From the NCBI RefSeq assembly GCF_030864355.1, contig NC_083396.1:2294001-2358000 (forward strand): 64,000 nt of DNA, given 5' to 3'. The position numbers and the translations under genes are program-made. Every line of letters starts with the position of its first letter. Position 1 is the stretch's first letter. Below the pieces are notes generated by a model. The model ran no database searches and had not been told where the DNA came from. It saw only the letters and a program-made list of their open reading frames with translations. Source of the DNA: Cutaneotrichosporon cavernicola. Its lineage: Eukaryota; Basidiomycota; Tremellomycetes; Trichosporonales; Trichosporonaceae. Positions 32,537 to 46,400 of this stretch are shown one piece after another.

Positions 32537-35500
32537 CGTGAGTTCGATGTGGTCGGGTGAGCTGCTGGAATTCTGCTGACGCCTCAGACCCGCCGTTTTT
32601 ATGTATATTACTATTCGAATCACGCTTGGCTGCTCGGCCATGTACTTGTCCTCTGAGACTTGAAGAGGCTCAGAAAATGGCAGGCAGGGGAGTTGACGAG
32701 AGGTCAGCTAATCAACTGGTGCTAACCAGAAGCCAAAGGTAATCGAAATCTTTCCCTACATGCTCATACCCATGTCTGAGGCACCCAGAGCACGCGACCG
32801 CGTCGACCGTGGACTGTGCGATCTTCCATCTGAGAGCAATGCGCCAGAGCCACATCAATCAGGTTGCTCCTCAATTCGCCGGTGCGCTGAACAGCAGCAG
32901 CAGCGATTCTCCAATGATCCGTTTCTTCTGTACGACATCCGCTCCGCTTCTTACAACTCTGTGCTCTGTGCTCTCTCCTGTCATCCTCACCACTCCTACC
33001 TCCCGGATGTTCCAGGTACAGTGCTCGTTGAACAGCATTCCCGCCAGCTGCTGGCCGGACCTGCCAAACCAGGCGTCTGATTCTTACTCGTGTGTCATCC
33101 CTCACCAGAGCGGAACAGCGACCTCTCGCAGCTGCATGCACAAGAAACTTAACGACAAGTCTCGCCCGGTGCAGTGCCCAAAGAGAGATTGGCAACCTTT
33201 CGTGTCTTCTTACCTCTTCAGCTGCTCTTGCGCCCGATCTTAGCTTGCGGGGCGTGGTGCTTCTCCTTTGGACGAGCCGGACCCATCCTTCTGGAGCCGT
33301 CTCTCACCCGGTGTCTTGACCTCCCGATAGGCCTAGATGTCGTCCTGCCTACACGGAGTACCCTGTGGCCACTCTGAGGACATCTGTCACACCGCAGCCC
33401 TTGGCTGCGACCGTGCGATCTTCAAAACGTAGCGTAGCTGCAACCGAGCACGCCAGAACCAGACGTCGGAGGCCGCCGATGGGGCGCAACATCGCACTAT
33501 GGACGTGCTTCGGAGGTTGCGGAATTGCCGCAGCGTTACCTTGTTTAGGTTGACTTCATCTCCGCGCCTCTGCACACCTCTCCGCGTTCTGGAACAAGAG
33601 GTTACTGGAGACGCTTGCACCCGCAGTGAGGCACAAGCCTAGATGCTTGCGATTCTACTAGTCTGATTGTCTGACAGGTTTGAACCGCCGCTCGCCTATG
33701 CTAGAACAGACAGAAGGTCAATTCACTAGGCACAACTCGACTGCGGTTACCAAACACCTCGGTCATCCTGCATGGGCGGATCCACTACTCCTACTCGGCG
33801 CATGGCGCGGCGCAGCCCTGGACAATCTAGTGCATTTAACCAAGTTTCCCCACCGTTATGCCAGGCACGTTCATGAAACTCGGATGTCAGAGCCTGCGCT
33901 AAAACCTTGTCCTTGTCAAGGTACACGACCCAAAACCCCAATGCTTTCCCCGTTCCACTTAACTTGTGAAGAGCGGCCCTGTGAGTTCGAGTCTTGGTTG
34001 AGGGGTTGGGTTGCACAAACCGCGGATCCGGGGATGTGGGCCCACATGCCCACCCCCTTGTAGATTGGCCTCACATTGTCGTCACTTACTTGCGGTCCAA
34101 GACATTGAGTGAGACTGGTAACACGGCGGGTATAAGGAGTTCTGGAGGTCACCAGAGGGATTGAGTGCCAGGGCCGAGTCTGGATATTTGATCAGAGTTG
34201 GAGTTTGGTTGGCGACGGAGCAACGCGGTTGCAACATGCGCGATACAGGAACGTTCGCGCCTCAAGCTCTCAAGTTCTCAAGCTCTCAAGCCCCTCAACA
34301 TTTCTCAAGAGCGGAGATGGAGCATGGAGCACCGTCCCTATCCGTTGTGCCATGGTAATATGGTAAGAAAAGATCCGCCACGGCGTTTCGAGGATCTGAG
34401 GATCTGCCGAAAATAGAGCAAAGAGCAAGTTGATTCAAAGACTGGGAGGCTCGGGAAGGGGGAGGGGATGGCAACCCACCGCCGTCGGCATGGTTGGCTT
34501 CAACCCTGTCTATTCCAACCCTGGACGAAACACCCCACCCTCACTCTTGACGAATTGGCGCTCTGGCGTATGGGCTTACTGGCGCAACCTGGTGTGTGGC
34601 TTACCAGCCCCACCCCACGGTGACGCTGACAGTTCCAGCTTTCAGCTTGCTTCCCGCAATACATGCATAACCTCGATCCGCCGCAGCCCCATGTACCGCC
34701 TTCATCTCCCTAGCTCCCGACAGCCCGCTCCCCTCATAATGCGACAGCGGGAACGACCGTGCCAAGAAATACTGGTCAAATTTTTAGGCTAGGGGTGTTT
34801 AACTGAAGCGAAGAGGCGCGAAGATCTGCGTTTCGTCTTGGAACATTTAAACAGAGTGGAGAGAGGGCCTAGAAATTAGGTCCAGACTCACAATACAGTC
34901 TGTACGAGTTAGCAAGAGTCAGTAAGGGAGACATTGAATGTTTGTCTGGAATACAAGTTGGAGGCGTCAAAGGGGATATCATGGATACAATGTCACTTCG
35001 TGGCGTAGTTTTAACCCTGGTGGGAAAGGCACGCGCATTCTCCCCTTGTTGCGCACGTGGGCGTACTTGGGGGCGATGATAACCAGGTTACAATCCGCCA
35101 ATTTCAGAGTAATCAAAGTTCTAGTCGCTGCATAGAGACAGAGACAAACAGACATGTTTGTCAGTTAATGAGCCCGTGAACACGGCCTAGCCTGCCTCGA
35201 CTACCCACAGGCTTTTGCATGGCGACGTTGTTGAATCATCCAATCTTCTAGATCACTCATGCCGCGTAACCAACTCGTATCATCCCGCTCAGTGATCGTA
35301 GATTGCGGTCAAGCGTCCATCTTGGATCTTGTGCTTGGAGCTCGTCAATTGTTCAATTGTCAAACTGTTGACCCAAACCTGACCGGGATTGACAGACGGG
35401 ACCCTGTCGCCTCTATACCCTTGAAACCTTGACCAAAGTTGTGCGATTCGCCGCACATTGAGAGGATACCACTTTCGATAAGAAATTCAAACGCAGTAGA

Positions 35501-36036
35501 TTATTAGAATAGACCACTTGGCTATTTGGGGCCGTTTGAAATATACAATGTTTTGTGACACCGTATCCCCAAGTCGTGCGGGTTTGCGTTTAGTCCTTTC
35601 CTCTGTGCCCCTGATTGCAAAGGGCCGTGAACCAGGGACGGCTCAATTTTCCCTCAGCCCTGGGGGGACCTTCGGGCCATTTGGGGACGGCAAAGTCCCA
35701 AGTTGCGCATCAATTGCGTATGGCCACACACTCCGCGGTTAAACCCTTACACCTCATTCACTCTTGTGCTTTTCTAAGCAACCCACCCACCTACGACACC
35801 CCAGGTTACCCTTCACCACTCGTTCCGTCACCACCACCACCACCACCACCACCACGACCCCACCTCCCACTTCCTTCCTCCCTCCTCTTCATCCTCTTTC
35901 CCTCATCGACACATCTCTATTCCTCTCTCATCTTCTTTCATCCAGTACACTCCTTCCCACCCCTCCCCTCATCTTCTTCTCCTCTTCCGTTTCTTTTTTT
36001 TTTCCTGCCGACTGCATTCCTCCCAACGCAGCCGAC
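32537..36036. other. Long gene-free stretch (3.5 kb)
   Basis: No frame here shows conserved protein features. Two overlapping opposite frames of about 145 codons at 32764-33243 are not convincing. A CTCAAG-type repeat lies at about 34262-34306. From about 35740 the DNA turns pyrimidine-rich, with a (CCA)8-like run at 35829-35853 and a T run at about 35994-36003, which fits the leader of the GDP-mannose transporter gene. No RNA gene recognised. Confidence 0.4.
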
Positions 36037-37607
36037 ATGTCCAAGCCCTTCGTCCCCACCCCAGCCCTCTCCCGTTCCGGGTCTCCCCCTCTCATGCGCT
36101 CCACATCCTCCAGCAGCATGTACTCTAACAATGCCGAGCGTCGCTCCGACGCCGACGAGAAGCTCCTCATGGCCAACCTCGGCGGGGCTCAACGTCCCCC
36201 TTCCCCCAGTCTGGCCGCCAAGGACACGCCCGCCGCCCCCACGTCCCGCGAGCAAATCCTTCCTATCCTCAACTACTGCGCCGCGTCCATCATGATGACT
36301 GTAGTCAACAAGGTAAGGCTTTGACGTGGCCGCGCGAGTCGACAGGGCCTCAAAAGTCCCACATCGCCCCATCGTCCCAGCGCCTCCTCTTCGGATCATG
36401 GGTGACGATGTGGTGACTCGCCCCCTAGCTCTGACGCCACCCGATTCCCAAAGTTTCCCGGCTGACTCGCGCAGTACGTCGTGTCTGGCTCCAAGTTCAC
36501 GATGAACTTTCTCCTCCTCGCCATCCAGTCATCGGTGTGCGTGCTCGCTGTCTGGAGCGTGAAGCGCGCGGGCATCATCTCTGGTGAGTGGCGTCGTCTG
36601 AATCCAACAATTGCCTTTCCGAGCTAGAACCGGAACCTGGGCTGCTGTTATCTCGTTTGAAATCTTTACATTTGCTGATCGATCGCAGTCCGTGAATTTG
36701 ACATCAAGGACGCCAAGCAGTGGTTCCCGGTCTCCTGCTTACTTGTGGCCGTCATCTACACGGGCTCCAAGTCGCTGCAGTTCCTCTCGATTCCCGTCTA
36801 CACGTACGTCGGGCATACAATGAATGCTAAGGGAACGCGAGCTAACCTGCCAGCATCTTCAAGAACCTGACCATCATCCTCATCGCCTACGGCGAAGTGT
36901 TCATGTTCAGCGGTGTTGTTACGGGCCTGACTCTTGTGTCGTTTGCTCTCATGGTCGGCTCGTCCATCATTGCCGCCTGGGCCGATATTTCTGCCGCTTG
37001 GGTGCCCACTCTTGACCAGACCACTGGCCGTGAGCTGACCCCCCTTCCTACCATTGGCGGTGTCAGCGTCGGCTACTTCTGGATGGCGCTTAACTGCGCC
37101 TGCTCGGCCGCCTACGTCCTCTACATGCGCAAGCGCATCAAGGTCACTGGCTTCAAGGACTGGGACTCTATGTTCTACAACAACCTTCTCTCGATTCCCG
37201 TCCTTGTCATTGCCTCTGTCATCTTTGAGAACTGGGGCTACGAGAGCCTCTCCAACAACTTCCCGGCGTCGAACCGCACCATCCTGCTTTCGGCGATCGT
37301 CTTCTCGGGTGCCGCCGCCGTGTTCATCTCGTACAGCACGGCGTGGTGCGTCCGTGTCTGCGGCTCGACCACTTACTCGTGAGTCTTAACCCGTGGCGCA
37401 AGCTGACGCGTCAGGATGGTCGGCGCTCTCAACAAGCTCCCTGTGGCTGCCTCTGGCATGCTTTTCTTCGGCGACGCGGTGTCGTTTGGCAACGTCACGG
37501 CCATCGGCGTCGGTGGCATTGCCGGTATTGTCTACGCCGTCGCCAAGACCAACCAGGCCAAGGTCGAGGCCGCTGCCAAGGCTCGCCAGATCGGTGGCGG
37601 CCCTTAG
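36037..37607 (+). CDS. VRG4: Golgi GDP-mannose transporter
   Basis: Five exons: 36037-36312, 36475-36583, 36689-36803, 36854-37378, 37415-37607; 405 residues. A nucleotide-sugar antiporter that brings GDP-mannose into the Golgi for mannoprotein and polysaccharide synthesis. Cytosolic Ser-rich N-terminus (about 75 residues), then about ten hydrophobic segments. Family blocks seen: [57 protein letters not shown] and the substrate-binding motif GALNK in [15 protein letters not shown]. The last intron falls just before that motif. Basidiomycetes such as Cryptococcus use this transporter family (GMT1/2) for capsule and mannans; the same role here is inferred. GMP synthase follows on the same strand. 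Confidence 0.95.
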
Positions 37608-38425
37608 ACAGGTCATTAGACTGTCGCTACTGCTGCCGTCAATCTCTGGGTGAAGGCGAGCAGCATGTGCGACTGGTGGGCAGTCTTCCGGCGTCTTTGC
37701 GCGTTCAATAATGTCGCCAGCCCAGGACTGCGCGCTGTGTGACATCGTGGAGGCGCGTGGATTGGAGGAGGAGGAACACTGGCTCGATCTCGAGCTTACG
37801 TGGGAGCAGCGCGTGTCTGCGCGGTTGCACTCGCCGTGCCACTTAGATTTCAGGCTCGGACGTTATGCACACATGATTCTGGACGCAGTGAGTGTAATGG
37901 ATAAGCCGAGAACCATGCCTCAGTCATCTGAATCCGAAAGGTGATGCCCTGAGCTGCCTACCAGGCGGAGCAGCCAGCAGAGATACGGATGCTTTTGGAC
38001 CGCTTAGCTGTCTGTGGCGATTGGCTATATGGCCTTGCGCGCGGTCTTGGCAAGCACGTCCATATTCAATCCATCGACATCCACATCCACAGACCACCTC
38101 TGCCTTTGAGTGACTAACTGCCCTCTTTACTGCAGAACATGGCATCGCCCATCTCCATACGTGTTCTACTTGGTGCATCGTTGCTCCGAGTATGGCGGAC
38201 AACATGACAACCTTCTGGTAAACAAACTCGTTTACCTACCTGACCAGGCGGCGCACCTCCACCAGCGGTGCGGAACCAAACCTCTGGGGCTCCAACGACT
38301 GTGGCACTTTAATTGAACCCCCACGTAAAAACTTCGGTGGCTTCGAGTTACATTGCTTTCTACTTGAGCCTCCAAACAAAAGTTGGCTGGTCACTATCCA
38401 CCCAACCCCACAAAGTCTATCCACA
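37608..38425. other. Spacer between transporter and GMP synthase
   Basis: About 0.8 kb. A 77-codon frame at 37711-37944 (MSPAQDCALCDIVEARG) is Glu-rich but without splice or family support, so I do not call it. The rest presumably holds the transporter 3' end and the GMP synthase promoter. Confidence 0.4.
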
Positions 38426-40217
38426 ATGGCGTCCGCTGAGATCCACGACCTCTACGACTCGATCCTCATCCTTGATTTTGGGTCGCAGGTGCGCTACAGC
38501 GCTATGCAATCACTGACAACCAGTACTCGCACCTGATCACGCGCCGCTGCCGTGAGCTGGGCGTTAGTTGACTCGCATGACAAATCTGACGACAGGTGTA
38601 CTGCGAGATGCTCCCATGCACGCAGAAGATGGCCGACCTCACTTGGAAGCCTAAGGGTGCGTCTTGTGCTTGAGAAGTGTGTTGTCAGGAGAGGATAGTG
38701 GGGAAGGTGGAGGAGTGGAGGAGTGGAGGAGTGGAGGAAGGTGACAGACAAGGTGACTGACATCAGGTATCATCCTCTCGGGCTCGCCATACAGCGTCTA
38801 CGCGTCTGACGCGCCCCACGTCGACCCCGCCTTCTTTGAGGCTGGCGTGCCCACCCTCGGTATCTGCTACGGTCTGCAGGAGACGGCGACCGTGTTTGGC
38901 GGCAAGGTCGAGCCCCACACGCACAAGGAGTACGGATCGGCGTTCATCACGGTCGAGAAGACGGGCAAGCCCCACGCCGACGCTCTCTTCGGGAGCATCG
39001 ACTTCGGCAAGGAGGGCCTGCAGGTTTGGATGTCGCACGGCGACCAGCTCTCCGAGCTTCCCCCCAACTTTGTCACCCTCGCCCACACCCCCACTTCGCC
39101 TTGGACTGCGATCGCGCACGAGAGCCGGCCGATCTACGGCGTCCAGTTCCACCCCGAGGTCACCCACTCGCCCAAGGGCAAGGAGGTGATTGGTGCCTTC
39201 GTCAACGACATCTGCGGCATCAAGGGCGGGTGGAGCATGGAGACGTTCATCCCCAAGGAGATTAAGCGTATCCGTGAGATCTGCGGCGACAAGGGCCAGG
39301 TCATTGGCGCTGTCTCGGGTGGTGTCGACTCGACTGTTGCTGCCAAGATCATGCACGAGGCGATCGGGGACCGCTTCCACGCCATCATGGTTGACAACGG
39401 TGTGCTTCGCATGGACGAGGCCAGCAAGGTCAAGAAGATGCTGGTCGAGGACCTCGGCGTCAACCTCACTGTTGTCGACGCTTCGGACCGCTTCCTCGAC
39501 CTCCTCAAGGGTGTCGAGGACCCCGAGCGGAAGCGCAAGATTATTGGCAACACGTTCATCGAGGTGTTTGAGGAGGAGGCCGCCAAGATCGAGAAGGAGT
39601 GCGCCGCCGACACTGCCCGCGGACCCATCGAGTGGCTCCTCCAGGGCACGCTGTACCCGGACGTGATTGAGAGCATCTCGTTCAAGGGTCCCTCGGCGAC
39701 GATCAAGACCCACCACAACGTCGGCGGTCTGCTTGACGACATGAAGCTCAAGCTCATCGAGCCCCTTCGTGAGCTCTTCAAGGACGAGGTCCGCGCCCTC
39801 GGCCGTCTCCTTAACATCCCTGCCCACCTCGTCGGCCGCCACCCCTTCCCCGGCCCGGGTCTCGCTATTCGTATCCTCGGCGAGGTTACGCGCGATCAGG
39901 TCAAGATCCTCCAGGCTGCCGACGAGATCTACATCGAGGAGATCCGCAAGGCTGGCCTTTACGACGCCATCTCGCAGGCGTTTGCCGCTCTCCTCCCCGT
40001 CCGCGCTGTCGGTGTCATGGGCGACGCCCGTACCTACGACCAGGTCATTGCCCTCCGTGCCGTCTCCACCGAGGACTTTATGACTGCCGACTGGTTCGAG
40101 TTCCCCCCCTCGGTCCTCAAGAAGATCTCGAGCCGCATCACCAACGAGGTTCGCGGCGTAAACCGTGTCGTCTACGACATTACTTCCAAGCCTCCCGGAA
40201 CCGTCGAGTGGCTGTAA
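38426..40217 (+). CDS. GUA1: GMP synthase (glutamine-hydrolysing)
   Basis: Four exons: 38426-38488, 38524-38562, 38596-38656, 38767-40217; 537 residues. Converts XMP to GMP with glutamine and ATP. The class I glutamine amidotransferase half has [22 protein letters not shown], the nucleophile motif LGICYGLQE (Cys) and [12 protein letters not shown] (His, Glu). The ATP-pyrophosphatase half has the P-loop [15 protein letters not shown], then [19 protein letters not shown] and [15 protein letters not shown]. The C-terminal dimerisation domain ends [10 protein letters not shown], as in the family. The second intron uses an unusual GTTAGT donor, also used once in TEL1. Intron 3 contains a GGAGGAGTGGA tandem repeat (about 38706-38740). 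Located next to the GDP-mannose transporter; GMP feeds GTP and thus GDP-mannose. Confidence 0.97.
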
Positions 40218-40416
40218 TAGAACTGTAACACAGAGCAATGGATGCATACACATAGACCAACTAGGACAATGCTGTTGTAGGGCAGGATGATGCTGATGAT
40301 GATGATAGTGGTGCTACAAAGTACAGAGGTATGTTGTCGCCGGATACAGTATCAGTGGGTGTGCAGGGTATCCATGGAGGGTGGGGATGTATACTAAACA
40401 ACATGGCAGCTTTGTC

Positions 40417-43400
40417 TTACAGCCATGATTGCCAGCCTGATGTCAGCTGCGAAACTGACTCGTGGGCTCACCAATGAAGATCCTAGACAGATGATCCTCG
40501 TTCCGCGCTTCCTGCATAAGCTGGTTGACGCGATACTCGACACTGAGCTCAGGTCCAAGCTTCTGTCGGATTTGAGTGAGCACCCGCTCAGCCTTGTCCT
40601 GGCCTGCGCCCTGCGCCTGAGCCTGACCGCCACCGGCGCGGCGCATCTTACTTGGGTCACCGACCCTGGGGTTAGTCGACCGCAGATCAATGAGCTCACC
40701 AGTTGTGCAGAGGGTCGTGCTTAAACACCTCGAGCACGGTGAGGACGAGCTCGGATGACTCGCGCAGCACCCGCAGCGTGTGCTCGGAGCACTGTCGGAA
40801 AGTGCCCTCGACGCCCGTGACCCCGAGGCCGTCGACAATGTCGTTCGTGAGCCGGAACGGCACCTTCTCGGGGATGCGCAGCTTCTTGCCCTCCTCAAAC
40901 ACGATGCCAAAGTCGATGTGCACCAGCTCGCCCGTCACCTTGTCGATGAGGATGTTGGAACAGTGCCGGTCGCCGAGGCCGATCATCCACCCAACCATGG
41001 ATGTCACGGCGACGCTTCGCGCGTAGTTGAGCCGCATCGTGAACCATGCCAGCGGTTCACGCCGTTTCTCAGTAAAGAAATGGCGCATGACGGGGTGGAA
41101 GTGCGCCATGTGCTCCTTCCACACCTTTGTGATCGCAGGCCCATTATCGCCGGTGCCGTCCTGGAGCTTGTGGATGTTCTTACGGATCACATCGGCCTTC
41201 ACATCGATGCCCTGGCGATACCGAATGTGCGCATCCTTGAGCCAATCTCCGATGGCAACCGTGTGGCCGACAAACTGGATGATGCCCGAGCGGTTGGCGA
41301 GGTGAACGACGTTGTAAGTGCGGAACTTAAGGTTGCGCACGTTGGCGCGGCGGTCGCGCTGCAGCAGTCGGTTCGTCATCTCGAAAACCTGCTCCATCAC
41401 TGCGTCTTGGCGCACATCGTCTTCACCCTTGAACTGTTCGTCAGCCACCGGAGAAGCTCCCTCATCTTACCAATTGGACGTGCTCCTGTCCGAGCGAATC
41501 GTAGCACGCCATGATGGAAGGTCTGTGAAGACCGCCGGCAAGCTTGTACTTGGAGCGGTATCGATCGAGCGTCGGGATGTTCTCGTACCGACTCTCCAGG
41601 TCCACTGGTGGAGGCACGGTCGCGATAGGAATTTTGAGGCCGCGGCACTGCATGAGTGGTGACGAGGACGAGGCCTGGAGCAGCACTCCTGGCTTGGCCT
41701 TGTTGTGGTCTGCACTGCACCAAGCGACGGCGCAATCGGAAAATGTCTTCATGGCCTTAACGGCCGTCTGCGCCACGCGGTGCTCGTTGTCTGCCGAAAT
41801 GCGGTCCAGGATCTCTTGCGCGGCGGCCACTCGCCCGTCAACAGCAACGGCTTTCGAACGTGAGCCCGTGGACCGCGACACGCTAGGGTTGTTCGATAGT
41901 GTGATGATCTGGTACAGGATGTGGTAGGGGTGGTCCTGTGCAATGCGGAGAATGAGGTTGTTGAGTAGGGTGTTGAACTCGGTTGGGGTCGATGGGCGGA
42001 AGAGCTTGGCCGACAGTTGCGGGCTGAGAAACAAGAACTTGTGCGTCGGGACTTTTGTGAGCCTGAGCCCGAACTTCTCGTTCGCTTGCTGGTTCGTGTC
42101 GTGCTCCAGCCACAGCGAGCAGAGGCGGGTGATGGAGTCGTCGAACTTGTCGGTGAAACTCAGCGCCACAGCGTAACATTGGACCGAATAGACCACATAT
42201 CGTAGGAGCTCGTCCTCAAGGCGGGCCATGTTCTGACTCTCCTCCTCGAGCAGCTGATCAGGCTGCAGGGTACTGCGACGGCTGCCTGGTGTCGACGCAC
42301 GAGCAGACTCCGCAGCCTTAACCTCGCCCTGTCGACGGTCGACGTACGACTTGACACGCTCCAGCTCCGGCGACTTGGCCAGTATCTGGTGGTAGCGGTC
42401 AGTGAAGACGGCAAAGTCGTGGGCCATCTGAGCCTGGTCCTCCTGCGAGGCTCGAGCAGCCGTGGCGAGGTCCATGGCGCGTCTGGATATCGACCTGATC
42501 TCCTCGGCCGACTTGAGCTTAGCGAGCCAGTACCAGTTCGCCTGCCTCGAGAGGAGTGTCGCGTGACGGGCAGTGACTTTGGGAAGACCTTTGCGGCCTT
42601 TCTCGTCGACCATGAGCTTGAGCGGCGTGAGGATTGAGCCGACGTGGTTGATGGCGAGGGAGTGTTCCCCTTGTGCCCAAAGCACTTGGCTGAACTCGTC
42701 TTGAGCAGTCTCCGAGAGCGAACCGACGCTTTGCTCGAGGGTTCGCACAGCCGTAATGGCGTTGACAGCCGCTTGGAGGTTGCCTTCCTTCCGCGCGAGC
42801 TTACTCATGTGCAGCTGACACTGGCTCTCCATCTTCATGAGGCCCTCGGCCTGTAAGGAAACGAGGTCGCCGAAGAGGTTCTTGCTCTCGCGCGCGCGGG
42901 CCGACCGGATAAGCGAGAGTCGCGTCGCAGATAAGCGTTCGGCGCTCTTGAACCTGAACTGTCAGTGGTGCCCAGACCGGAACTCACTCAAAGGATGGGT
43001 CGAGTTGGACGAAGCCCGTCAGGTACCGTCCCTCGAAGTCGTCCTGCTCGAGAGCCTGCTGCATCGGCAAGGAAACCCAGCGTTCCACGTCGCGGAGGCA
43101 GAGGAGGTTTGCCACAACTTTCTTGATCTCCGTCATGCGCTCCACGCCGATCTTCTGCAGGTGCGCCATCTCGGCACGAATGGCCTCGCTGACGGTACGG
43201 CGCGCCACCTCGTAGTCGCGCTCGCGGTGCACGGCACGCAGGGCGCTGTAAAACCGCCCGGCAGAGGTCGCCGCCAGGTCGTTGGTGACAGGTACATCCC
43301 AGTCGCCCATGCGCCACGCAAGCTCGAGGAAGAATGGGTCCGAGTCAGCTTGCACCTCACGTCTCGCTTTGAGCGACTTCATGACCGAGCCCGCGAGGGT

Positions 43401-46400
43401 GTCAAAGCCGAGGTCATGGAGGTTGCTCAGCGCAGCAATAAGTGGTGCCGCCATCGTTGCCTGACTCTGTGTAGCCTCAACTTCCGCCAGGTTGTAGCCC
43501 ATGGCGCGCAGAGGTTGCTCCTCGTGGTCAAGTCGGCGGTGCAGTGAGTCCATGACGTTGTTGTTCTGGATGCCGTAGAAGCCGTCGGGATCCTCAACGT
43601 TGCTATAGATATCGTACATGATCTGGTGAGGTCAGCACTGTGATGCTGCCTCGGGAACGCACCTTCTGAACACGCGTGTCGGAGAGGTCGAGGTCCTGGT
43701 TTCCGATGTCGTCACGGTCCTTAGCCATCTCAAGGAACAGCAGAGAGCTCGCGAATGCACCACACTTTCCAGCAGCCTCGGAGAGCACCAATGGGTCAAT
43801 CCTCAGCCAGTGGTTGTGCGAGAGCTCGCCAGTCGCGTATGAAGGCCTGAAGTTGCGCAAGTGGAGGACGATCTGTATGATCGCTTCGACCGTCTGCAAC
43901 GACGCCGTTGGGAACTGCAGGACCTGGGAGAAGTGGTCAGACAGGGTAGCAGCCCGCTTTGCAGCCACATCATGGTCGCCACACTGGAGCACAGCTTGCA
44001 CCAGGAATGGGGGCAAGAGGATCGCAGCCTTGCCCGGTGCCGACAGCATGGGCTGAAGACAGGCATAGAACTTGTCGGTAGTCGAGGCGAGGGCGCCAAG
44101 CATTATCGCGAGGTCCTTTGCCCACACCTCGTGCGACTGCGACTTGCGTATCCAACTGGCCTCTGTCACTAGAGCTTCGAGGTTCGGCTCCTCAGAACAG
44201 GACACAGGCGTGTCGGGAACCAAGAACTCAGACAGACCCCGCAGATGGGCTGGCAGGGCGTTCAACGACTCCGTGATGATGGGCATAGTCGTCCGTAAGA
44301 CCTCGAATGCCGTGTAACGGAGGCGGTAATCGTCGCTGGCGGTCTGCTCGAGCACCCTCTGTAGCACGGTCACGCGAAGGGCGTCGTGAGGCCGATCACC
44401 CAGCTTTCTGGCGACCTCCATGATGTCGGCCCGGCCAGTGAGGTTGTTGATGGTATCGAGTGACGGTGCGTGGACCTCGCCATTGACCATGTGGAGAAGG
44501 TTGAGGAAGGCAGCCGACCCATCCGGCGTCCACCTATCCGGGTTGAGCCCCTGCTTAAGGTACCAGAAGGTCGCAGAGAGGAAATTGTCCTTGTTCTCCC
44601 GCGTTGCCTGGCGCTGGGCCGCTTCAACCAGACGCTTGGAAAGCGCCATGGTGCTGTTCGTGTTGGGTCGCTTGGCTAAATCGGCCACGTCTAAGAAGTG
44701 CTGGTCTGGGAAGCGGAAGTGCTCGACCCAGCCCTGCGGCCAGAAGACTAATGCGGACTCGAGCGCAGGCATTATCGCGTCCGACATGTGCCATGACTGG
44801 GACTTACTGCCAACCCACCGGTCGAGGTCGGCGGCAAGCACTTGCATGTGCGACTTGCTGTGCAGCTGCGCACTGACCGAGCCGAGCTTGATAAAGAGGT
44901 TGGCAAGCTCAGGTAGAGGTTCCTTGGCCTGTGGGAGCCGGTCGAAACCCCACTGGACCATCGAGAATGCGATCGGCCCGATGTCGTCCATGCTCAGCAA
45001 GTCGATCACGTTGCGGAGGAACTCTTGAAGGACCAGAGCGGACTCGAACTCGTCCTGGTACAGCGAAACCACGAGTGCGATAGCGCGGAGATAACGCCGC
45101 TGCTCGTTCACAAGGTACGCCGAGTTTAGCTCGTGGAACAGGCGGACGATGGCATTGAATACCATCCGTGGCTTACGCATCGACTTAAACTGTGTCTTGA
45201 AGAAGTGATGTGCGTACAGGACACCCGAGATCGACGCAGCTGGGTCGAGGGCTGGAGGGCTATTAGCGCGGGACTGGTCGCTGTTCATCAGCCGTGCGAA
45301 GGTGTCGCTTGCCTCCAGGCCCTTCGACCCAATGCTCTCCAAGAAGGAGAGCACCTCGTCGTTGGTCGTATTCAGATCAACGAGGGTGAACAGGCCAGCG
45401 ACGACAATTTCTACGCTCCGGCCCAGGTAGTCGATGATGTTGAGGTCGTCATTCTGCTGGAGAGAATGGAGGGCTTCCAGACCCTGAGAGTTGATGGCTG
45501 CGGGCTCCGAAACGTCCATCTCCTGGATGGTCTGCGCGACTGCAATCGCAGCCGCGAAAGGAAGGTAGCGCATGCGCGCCTGCAGCTCGTTTACACCGGC
45601 GGCATTGCACAACGCCTGGAAGAACGGGAGATTGTGTGGTAGGTGCGGCTCGGCGAGAATTTTCGATCCAACAGCTTCAAGACAGAGCTGAGCAAACTCC
45701 TTACGCTTGTCGCAGCCGTAAACTTCTGGAGGTAAAGCGAGTGGCAGTTGTCCCATACCTAACTGGTTCACGACAACCACGTTAGCATGAGCGTGGAACA
45801 GCGGCTGCAGCGAGTCAAGGCCGAGGCGACTGGCGATGGCAGACAGTCCAGGGCGAAGATAGACTAGGAAGTCGCGAGCAAAGTCCGCAACCTCGTAGAG
45901 ATGGAAAATTGTGCCAGAGCGAAGCTGTGCGCTGGAGATGCATGTGTTGATCTTCCAGAGCAGGTTGGTTAAGAAGCGGTCGGCGGAGATCGAATCCGAT
46001 GACTGACCCGTGACGACGTCGTAATACGCCTGAGCCTTGACGTCGGCTGGCATATTTGGGAGGTAATGTACTGCGGCCGCAGACGTTGCGGCGCGGAAGC
46101 GGACCCGGGCGTCCGGGTCGCTAGTCGCGTCCAGGTTGTACTTCATGGGCCCGAGAGCGTCGGGGTGCTCGCCTCCCATTACAACATCGGCCTCGTCAGT
46201 CTCGGACATATGCGCCCAAGCGCTGAATGTCGGGTCGTACTCAAGGTACTCATCGATGAAGAGCAAAAGTTGCAGGCGCGCCTGCCACGACATGGGATAG
46301 TCGTGCTGCACCTTCATGACAAAGCCTTTTATCATTTGAATCGCCCTGTCACTGAGGCCGCTCTCGGGTGCAAGCCAGACAGCTGCCGTCCGAGCCAGAA

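Noticed and set aside
32764..33243. Two opposite frames of about 145 codons
   Set aside because: They overlap on opposite strands, lack conserved features, and at most one could be real; neither has support.
33976..34000. GAGTTCGAGTC resembling a tRNA B box
   Set aside because: No cloverleaf can be drawn with upstream sequence; single-motif coincidence.
37711..37944. 77-codon frame after the GDP-mannose transporter
   Set aside because: Likely within the 3' region of the transporter gene; no family resemblance or splicing evidence.
38763..40253. 496-codon open frame antisense to GMP synthase
   Set aside because: Same cause: an open complementary frame over the long last exon of GUA1, with low-complexity composition.
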